NCBI GenBank assembly: GCA_016550425.1
Contig: JABXGS010000250.1
Coordinates: 1-5,244 of the forward strand
Direction of reading: 5' to 3'
Length of the DNA stretch: 5,244 nucleotides
Source of the DNA: an archaeon
GTDB taxonomy: Archaea > Asgardarchaeota > Hermodarchaeia > Hermodarchaeales > Hermodarchaeaceae
Shown here: positions 1 through 4,023 of the stretch, one piece after another
How the letters are laid out: every line of letters begins with the position of its first letter
How positions within the stretch are numbered: the stretch's first letter is position 1
The notes under the pieces: generated by a model
What the model saw: only the letters and a program-made list of their open reading frames with translations
What the model was told of the DNA's origin: nothing
The model's database searches: none
Translations under genes and position numbers: made by a program

Positions 1-20
1 ATGACACAATCATATTCTGT

Positions 21-41
21 ACCCTAATTTTTAGTAGGTGA
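21..41 (+). promoter_or_regulatory. Leader and ribosome binding site of the aminotransferase gene
   Basis: AGGTGA at 36-41 is complementary to the 3' end of archaeal 16S rRNA. It lies 7 bases before the ATG at 49, which fixes that start. Just upstream, TAATTTTTAG (25-34) is AT-rich, but it is too close to the start codon to be a convincing TATA box unless the transcript has almost no leader. The true promoter may lie to the left of the window. The ribosome binding site is firm; the promoter part is weak. Confidence 0.6.
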
Positions 42-48
42 CAACATC

Positions 49-1260
49 ATGCCACGCCAATCACTTCGAAGCAACCTAATCACCGAACGAACAAAGACAA
101 TTCATTATGCGATTCGCGATGTCGTCGTCACAGCAAAACAGCTGGAGGCGAAGGGGAAAAAAATTACGTACCTCAATATCGGCGATCCGATTGTCTATGA
201 CTTTGAAACACCCCCATTCTTAGTTGAAGCGTTTTGTGATGCTGCGAAACAGGGTCATAATGGGTATTCGGCTTCGGCTGGCATTCCAGAATTTCGAGAT
301 GCCGTGGTTGATAAGGAAAAGCGCATTAACAAGATTTCAATTGGAGCTGAGGATGTTATTGCTACTGCAGGGATTTCTGAAGGCATTCAGATGATGATGG
401 CAGCACTTGTTAACCCTGGTTCTGAGGTCTTAGTTCCCGGGCCAACCTATCCTCCCTATTTGGCGTTTGTGCGCTTCTTTGGTGGAACAGCACGAACCTA
501 TCGTTGTATCGAAGAAGAAGGTTGGCGGCCAGATCTTGATGACATTCGTGCAAAAATCACCGAAAACACCGCTGCGATGGTCCTCATCAATCCAAATAAC
601 CCCACAGGAGCTGTATATCCACCGAAGACGGTTCAATTGCTAATTGACATTGCTGGTGAATTTGGCATCCCCTTGATCTCGGATGAAGTCTATGATCGGC
701 TTGTTTACGATTTGGTGCCAACAAGCACTGCAGCCCTCGCGAAGGATGTTCCCGTGATTGGTTTCAACGGTCTCTCGAAGGTGTATCTGGTTCCTGGATG
801 GCGTATCGGTTACATGTATTTCCACCATCCAAACCAAGAACTCATGGAACTCAAAGAACACATCCTCAAACAAGCCCGCATCCGTATATGCACCAATGCC
901 CCCGCTCAATACGCTGCCTCTATCGGTCTTCGCGAATCTGATCCCTACCTTAAAGATGTCGTATCCCGATTACAAGACCGAAGAAATCTCGTTTGGAGGC
1001 GCCTTAACGAAATCGATGGCATATCAACTTCAAAACCAGAAGGTGCCTTCTACATTTTTCCCAGCATTGATTTACAGGACCGCTGGTCAACAGATGAAGA
1101 ATTCGTAATGGCGCTTCTGAAAGAAACAGGAGTACTTGTCGTTCACGGATCTGGCTTTGACCCAGTATTTGGTTCAGACCATTTTCGATTAGTCTTCCTT
1201 GCTCCCCCTACCATTCTCAATTCTGCCCTTGATGCAATACAAAAATTCGTTGAAAGCTAA
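49..1260 (+). CDS. Alanine aminotransferase, archaeal AlaAT type (PLP class I/II)
   Basis: This 403-residue, full-length fold-type I aminotransferase probably interconverts alanine plus 2-oxoglutarate and pyruvate plus glutamate in the cytosol. Visible landmarks: GYSASAG (72-78), with the Tyr that reaches the cofactor phosphate across the dimer; NPNNPTG (181-187), whose second Asn contacts the PLP ring; SDEVYD (211-216), with the Asp that pairs with the PLP nitrogen and a PLP-contacting Tyr; GLSKVYLVPGWRIGY (241-255), with Schiff-base Lys244 and phosphate-binding Arg252; and HFRLVF (378-383), with the Arg that binds the substrate carboxylate. The stretches YAIRDVV, LNIGDP, VPGPTYPPY, IEEEGWRPD, KPEGAFYIFP and VHGSGF match the Pyrococcus AlaAT pattern as I remember it, more closely than bacterial AspAT. 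The start is supported by AGGTGA 7 bases upstream. The gene stands alone on its strand and converges on a small gene. Its second half uses more C-ending codons than its first half. Another 2-oxo acid specificity cannot be excluded. Confidence 0.92.
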   Translation: MPRQSLRSNLITERTKTIHYAIRDVVVTAKQLEAKGKKITYLNIGDPIVYDFETPPFLVEAFCDAAKQGHNGYSASAGIPEFRDAVVDKEKRINKISIGAEDVIATAGISEGIQMMMAALVNPGSEVLVPGPTYPPYLAFVRFFGGTARTYRCIEEEGWRPDLDDIRAKITENTAAMVLINPNNPTGAVYPPKTVQLLIDIAGEFGIPLISDEVYDRLVYDLVPTSTAALAKDVPVIGFNGLSKVYLVPGWRIGYMYFHHPNQELMELKEHILKQARIRICTNAPAQYAASIGLRESDPYLKDVVSRLQDRRNLVWRRLNEIDGISTSKPEGAFYIFPSIDLQDRWSTDEEFVMALLKETGVLVVHGSGFDPVFGSDHFRLVFLAPPTILNSALDAIQKFVES

Positions 1261-1276
1261 TACGCAATCCGCAAAA

Positions 1277-1291
1277 AACCAAGTATTGGTT
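1277..1291 (-). terminator. Hairpin plus T-run terminator between convergent genes
   Basis: AACCAA (1277-1282) and TTGGTT (1286-1291) form a perfect 6-bp inverted repeat with a 3-base loop. Read on the - strand, the stem runs straight into a T-run (the complement of A at 1273-1278), an intrinsic-terminator-like layout for the small - strand gene, whose TAA stop (1290-1292) overlaps the stem. It sits 16 bases after the aminotransferase stop, so it may also mark the end of that transcript, but on the + strand no T-run follows. The stem is short and AT-rich. Confidence 0.45.
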
Positions 1292-1622
1292 AGTCTTCCT
1301 CTTCGGGTTCTGTTGGTTCAGTAAATTCAGTTGGTTCTGTTGATTGTGCTGGTCTAGCGATATTCATTCGTGCTTCTTGAACCATACGCCCAATCGTCCC
1401 AAACATCCGCTCTGGAGAAAACATCGGCATCGATACGGTGTTTTGGACAGCATTGAAGATCTCATTATGATTCAAATCGGTCGTCAGACGAGTAGTTCCA
1501 ATTTCAGTTGGACCACGAAAAATGCGAATGGCCCATTGATTCGCCACACGTCCGAGCTCTACCAAATATGATGTCATGGGGAGGAGGTATTTCTGGGTGA
1601 TGGGTTGATATTCTTGGGACAT
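1290..1622 (-). CDS. Small unrecognised protein with repetitive acidic C-terminal tail
   Basis: This 110-residue protein has no family that I recognise. The ATG at 1622-1620 is preferred over the TTG one codon upstream, because GAGG on the - strand lies 9 bases before the ATG. From its sequence the likely order is: an N-terminal helix (about 8-28), a beta hairpin around WAIRIFRGPTEIGTTRLTTDL (about 29-50), a helix (about 53-64), a Met/Pro-rich turn, a second amphipathic helix (about 70-87), then a disordered tail built from Thr-Glu-Pro/Phe triplets ending in EEED. There is no signal peptide, no membrane segment and no cysteine, so it is probably a soluble cytosolic protein. It lies 85 bases downstream of the coiled-coil gene on the same strand and may be co-transcribed with it. 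The clear start signal and coherent folding pattern argue that it is real. Confidence 0.65.
   Translation of the reverse strand: MSQEYQPITQKYLLPMTSYLVELGRVANQWAIRIFRGPTEIGTTRLTTDLNHNEIFNAVQNTVSMPMFSPERMFGTIGRMVQEARMNIARPAQSTEPTEFTEPTEPEEED
1305..1340 (-). repeat. Four 9-base units encoding Thr-Glu-Pro/Phe
   Basis: On the - strand the units read ACAGAACCA, ACTGAATTT, ACTGAACCA and ACAGAACCC in tandem and in frame. They encode TEP, TEF, TEP and TEP in the tail of the small protein. The units differ mostly at third positions, apart from the Phe codon, so the repeat looks diverged and kept as protein, not freshly expanded. It may vary in length between strains. Confidence 0.75.
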
Positions 1623-1659
1623 CAAAAGCCGCCTCTATTTATCGTATCCATCTACATGA

Positions 1660-1691
1660 GCTAAAAAGCCTTTGTGCCCGGTTTTTCTAGC
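1660..1691 (-). terminator. Imperfect inverted repeat in the gap between two - strand genes
   Basis: GCTAAAAAGCC (1660-1670) can pair with GGTTTTTCTAGC (1680-1691), leaving one bulge, one mismatch and a 9-base loop. It lies just after the coiled-coil stop codon (1708-1710) and includes a T5 run on the - strand, so it could end or weaken that transcript before the small gene. It could equally be chance AT-rich symmetry. The rest of the 1623-1707 gap holds an ATAAATA stretch (- strand, about 1634-1643) that is too near the ribosome binding site to be a clear TATA box. Confidence 0.3.
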
Positions 1692-1707
1692 ACTCACGAG
1701 CTGAATC

Positions 1708-2937
1708 TTAAGCAAGAAGAGCTTGAACTTCGTCGGGGAACTCTATTTCGATATCATCGCGAACCAACTTAGAAATTCCCGATTCAAGGCGTTTTTGCAG
1801 GGTTTTCAATCGCGCAGTAATACGAGCGATTTGTTCCTCTATATGTGCGATTTCAGATTTCACATCACGATGCTCCCACTCAGCACGTTCCAAGGATTTC
1901 TCCAAATCTCGACGCTCATCGGACGACACTGCACTCTCTAGCTCTTCTTTTCGAAACGCAAGGTTGGAAAATCGCAACCGATACTCATCTAAGTCTCCTT
2001 TCTCAACTATACCAGTCTTCCGATCCAACACTTTTCGATTCAAACTCGCCTTAAATTTCATCTTACCCTCTTGAATAGCCTCCGCCAACGCCGTCAAACC
2101 TGCTTTCAACCGCTCAAGATCATCTGTATCCCGCTGAAAAGCCGTCCACGGATCCTTCGAATATGCATCAGCCCCCTCACCCGCTACTGAGGATATCATT
2201 ATCGACTGACCTGCCGCCTGACTTACCTTCTTAAACGGTTTCTTGAGAAAATTCAACTGGTTCGTCACAATCATTCGAATACTATCAATTTCCTTGCGGA
2301 TGCCATCAATCTCCGCCAAGCCAGAATCCATCCTGAACTGCTCAATCCCTTCCTGGTGTTCCTCAACCCTCCCCGCGGTCTGCTCCTTCTGCTCTCTCAA
2401 CTCCGCCAATTGCTCAGATAACGTCAACACCTGTCGAGACCGGTCATCAATCTCCTCTACTTCCTCACCAACCAGTTCCACCTGCTTCGCTAACTTCTCC
2501 TTCTCCCAAATTTTCTTAATCTTCTGATATCCCTGTCCAATCGACCGAAATTGGTAATCCAACTCTTTGATTATCTTCTTATGCACCCGAGGTAACCGCG
2601 GAATATACCGACGCCCAGCATGCGTCGTATCCTGCAAATAATCCTCTAAATCATCCAACAATTCCTCTACCGAAGAATAGTTAATCTCCTCTGGAAACGC
2701 CATATCCTTCGCGCTACTTTTCAACCGGCTCGCTAACTTTAGAGCGGATCCTGGCACCGTCAACTCCCCATCAATCACCACCTCTTCTAGCAGCTGATCC
2801 GATGTCTCCACCGTTTTCACCAACGCCTCATCAATCCGGTCCAACTGCTTCTGAATATCCAACCGATAATTCGAAAGCAACTCACCGGTCCGCTCAGCAA
2901 ACCACTCCGGCAACTCATGCACGCCAATCACAGTCAA
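1708..2937 (-). CDS. Long coiled-coil protein of unknown function
   Basis: This protein has 409 residues from a TTG start at 2937-2935, or 407 from the GTG two codons later at 2931-2929. Two in-frame TGA codons directly precede the TTG, so nothing further upstream can be used. GAGG 9 bases before the TTG and GTGAT 8 bases before the GTG each support one of these starts. The likely layout is: a helical N-terminal region (about 10-135), a first charged coiled coil (about 140-225, rich in Glu, Lys, Gln and Arg), a break with LNFLKKPFKKV and Gly/Ser/Ala-rich sequence (about 228-262), a short helical region after DPW (262-300), and a second coiled coil (about 315-395). No P-loop, zinc hook, signal peptide or membrane helix is visible, so a full SbcC/SMC ATPase is unlikely. 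Such proteins often act as scaffolds or tethers. It is divergent from the longin-GTPase and upstream of the small acidic-tail gene. Its third positions are G/T-rich, opposite to the neighbouring GTPase gene. Confidence 0.85.
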   Translation of the reverse strand: MTVIGVHELPEWFAERTGELLSNYRLDIQKQLDRIDEALVKTVETSDQLLEEVVIDGELTVPGSALKLASRLKSSAKDMAFPEEINYSSVEELLDDLEDYLQDTTHAGRRYIPRLPRVHKKIIKELDYQFRSIGQGYQKIKKIWEKEKLAKQVELVGEEVEEIDDRSRQVLTLSEQLAELREQKEQTAGRVEEHQEGIEQFRMDSGLAEIDGIRKEIDSIRMIVTNQLNFLKKPFKKVSQAAGQSIMISSVAGEGADAYSKDPWTAFQRDTDDLERLKAGLTALAEAIQEGKMKFKASLNRKVLDRKTGIVEKGDLDEYRLRFSNLAFRKEELESAVSSDERRDLEKSLERAEWEHRDVKSEIAHIEEQIARITARLKTLQKRLESGISKLVRDDIEIEFPDEVQALLA

Positions 2938-3099
2938 TCATCACAGCCTCGCTTCACAAAACAGAACCACCTACTAAAAAAACTACCTCAAGAGAATCCT
3001 AATCACCACCCCGCCCAAGCAGCTTGCACGAAAAGCTTATCAACGCTCTTCCATAGTCAAGAATGCAACGCTAAAATCTTATCCTGTGGTGAGCGGGCA
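2938..3099. promoter_or_regulatory. Divergent control region between the coiled-coil and GTPase genes
   Basis: These 162 bases separate the two divergent starts and must carry both promoters. For the - strand gene, an oligo-T element ending in TTTTTAGTAGGTG (complement of 2968-2980) lies about 31-43 bases before the TTG and is the best TATA-like candidate. The same 13 bases occur before the aminotransferase. For the + strand gene, AAAAGCTTATC (3031-3041) is a weak TATA candidate. The + strand can be read open from an ATG at 2917, but the resulting 61 residues are Gln/Asn/His/Ser/Pro-rich with no domain character, and that start would overlap the opposite gene, so I treat the stretch as non-coding. 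Confidence 0.5.
3088..3092 (+). promoter_or_regulatory. GGTGA ribosome binding site that points to an AUU start
   Basis: GGTGA at 3088-3092 ends 7 bases before ATT at 3100. The aminotransferase in this window has exactly the same AGGTGA, 7 bases, start-codon spacing. No in-frame ATG, GTG or TTG lies between the ATG at 2917 and the ATG deep inside the longin-like domain (Met99 counted from the ATG at 2917). A second ATT follows at 3103 with a 10-base spacer. The site therefore favours a rare AUU initiation codon, or a base error or mutation in a former ATG. Confidence 0.6.
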
Positions 3100-3990
3100 A
3101 TTATTCATAATGCTATCCTTTTCAACATCAGCCCCCGCAAAGACGAAGTCGGACTCCAAGCCAACGTCATCTTCCGCAAACAATACTGGCGCGTCCCCCT
3201 CAACGACAACATGATCCGCGAATTCCTCCGCGCCTACAAAGAATTCATGAGCCACGTCCAAAGCACCGACATCCCCGCCCTCCCCATCCACATCCAAGGC
3301 GCCAAATTCATCTTCACCAACATCGAAGACCTCCTCCTCGTCTTCATCAGCCACATGCAAGACGACGACAGCCGCGTCAACGAAAAGGTGAAAACCGCCC
3401 TCCGCATGCTCGTCGGCAAATACGGCACCGAACACATCAAAGACATCGCCACCAACGACAACACCCAACCCATCGAAGACCTCATCGACAACTACATCAT
3501 GAGCAAACTCAAAGTCAGCCTCGTCGGCGAAGGCGGCGTCGGCAAAACCACCCTCCTCCGCCTCCTCAAAGGCGGCTCCCCACCCACCGAATACGTCCCC
3601 ACCATCGCCCTCAGCATCGAACAAATCGAAGCCACCCGCTACGGCACCTACCAAATCATCCTCTGGGACTTCGCCGGCCAAGAACGCTTCCGCCGCCTCT
3701 GGACCATCTACTTCCGCGGCAGCGACATCGTCTTCATCATCACCGACAGCACCCTCAACAACGTCATCGCCACCAAAGAAATCCTCGACGTCATCCGCAA
3801 AGACGCCCCCGGCGTCCCCGTCTGGGCCATCGCCAACAAACAAGACCTCGAAGGCGCCCTCAGCCCCGAACTCGTCGAACGCATCCTCGGCATCCCCGCC
3901 TTCGGCATGGTCGCCATCGACCAAGCCCGCAAAGAAGAAATGATGCAAATCCTACTCGACGCCGTTGATCGCTATATAGGAACGGAATGA
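3100..3990 (+). CDS. Longin-like domain fused to a Ras/Arf-like small GTPase
   Basis: The protein has 296 residues if started at the ATT at 3100. Starting instead at the ATG at 2917 gives 357 residues and adds an implausible 61-residue leader. The N-terminal domain (about 1-132) follows longin order: a first strand IHNAILFN, a further strand with ANVIFRKQYW, a helix (about 37-53), strands with GAKFIFTNIEDLLLVFIS, then two helices (about 92-108 and 124-133). A complete GTPase follows from about 136: P-loop GEGGVGKTT (143-151), switch I Thr168 in an Arf-like VPTI, WDFAGQE (189-195) with the catalytic Gln194, and NKQD (246-249) for guanine recognition. The usual SAK-like G5 motif is weak, perhaps AID at 272-274. 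There is no N-terminal glycine for lipidation and no CAAX tail, so any membrane contact probably goes through the longin domain or a partner. It is divergent from the coiled-coil gene. Between about 3121 and 3963 nearly every four-fold site is C and two-fold purine sites are A, while the last few codons return to mixed usage. Confidence 0.88.
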   Translation: MIHNAILFNISPRKDEVGLQANVIFRKQYWRVPLNDNMIREFLRAYKEFMSHVQSTDIPALPIHIQGAKFIFTNIEDLLLVFISHMQDDDSRVNEKVKTALRMLVGKYGTEHIKDIATNDNTQPIEDLIDNYIMSKLKVSLVGEGGVGKTTLLRLLKGGSPPTEYVPTIALSIEQIEATRYGTYQIILWDFAGQERFRRLWTIYFRGSDIVFIITDSTLNNVIATKEILDVIRKDAPGVPVWAIANKQDLEGALSPELVERILGIPAFGMVAIDQARKEEMMQILLDAVDRYIGTE

Positions 3991-4023
3991 TTGAACAAAT
4001 AGATAAACTCTTATATTTATAAT
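3991..4023. terminator. AT-rich convergent spacer, probable termination zone
   Basis: The 33 bases between the GTPase stop (3988-3990) and the endonuclease stop (4024-4026) are strongly AT-rich, with a TTATATTTATAATT stretch at 4012-4025. Archaeal transcription often ends in T-rich tracts without a hairpin, and this is the only such tract after the GTPase gene. No strong inverted repeat is present, only a 5-bp TTGAA/TTCAA pair at its edges. Confidence 0.35.

Larger units (their letters stand above)
2100..3970. other. Patch with C/A-rich, G-poor + strand
   Basis: Hand counts per 60-base row give 27 C to 8 G at 2341-2400 (inside the - strand coiled-coil gene), 20 C to 5 G at 2941-3000 (mostly non-coding) and 23 C to 6 G at 3301-3360 (inside the + strand GTPase gene). 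The bias thus ignores gene direction and coding status. It ends abruptly near 3965, where the last GTPase codons become mixed. Edges are estimated by eye. Confidence 0.75.

Noticed and set aside
1..27. Eight-codon frame from the ATG at position 1
   Set aside because: It ends at TAA (25-27) and starts exactly at the window edge. There is no evidence that it is translated or is the end of a larger gene.
758..1108. Second + strand frame of 116 codons inside the aminotransferase
   Set aside because: It lies wholly within a conserved enzyme gene, has no ribosome binding site and shows no recognisable protein pattern.
2917..3099. N-terminal extension of the GTPase from the ATG at 2917
   Set aside because: The 61 residues have no domain character, overlap the start of the opposite gene and occupy the only space for both promoters. 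The GGTGA site points to 3100.
3079..3948. Long open frame of 289 codons on the - strand opposite the GTPase gene
   Set aside because: Its product is almost only Asp, Glu, Ala, Val, Gly and Phe, which is what the complement of C-ending codons produces. The + strand carries the clear GTPase motifs.
3987..4022. Twelve-codon frame (MIEQIDKLLYL, stop) overlapping the GTPase stop as ATGA
   Set aside because: The ATGA overlap and the GTPase-neighbour position could suggest the remnant of a downstream gene cut off by the endonuclease insertion. The frame is too short to show any family, and a chance frame is as likely.
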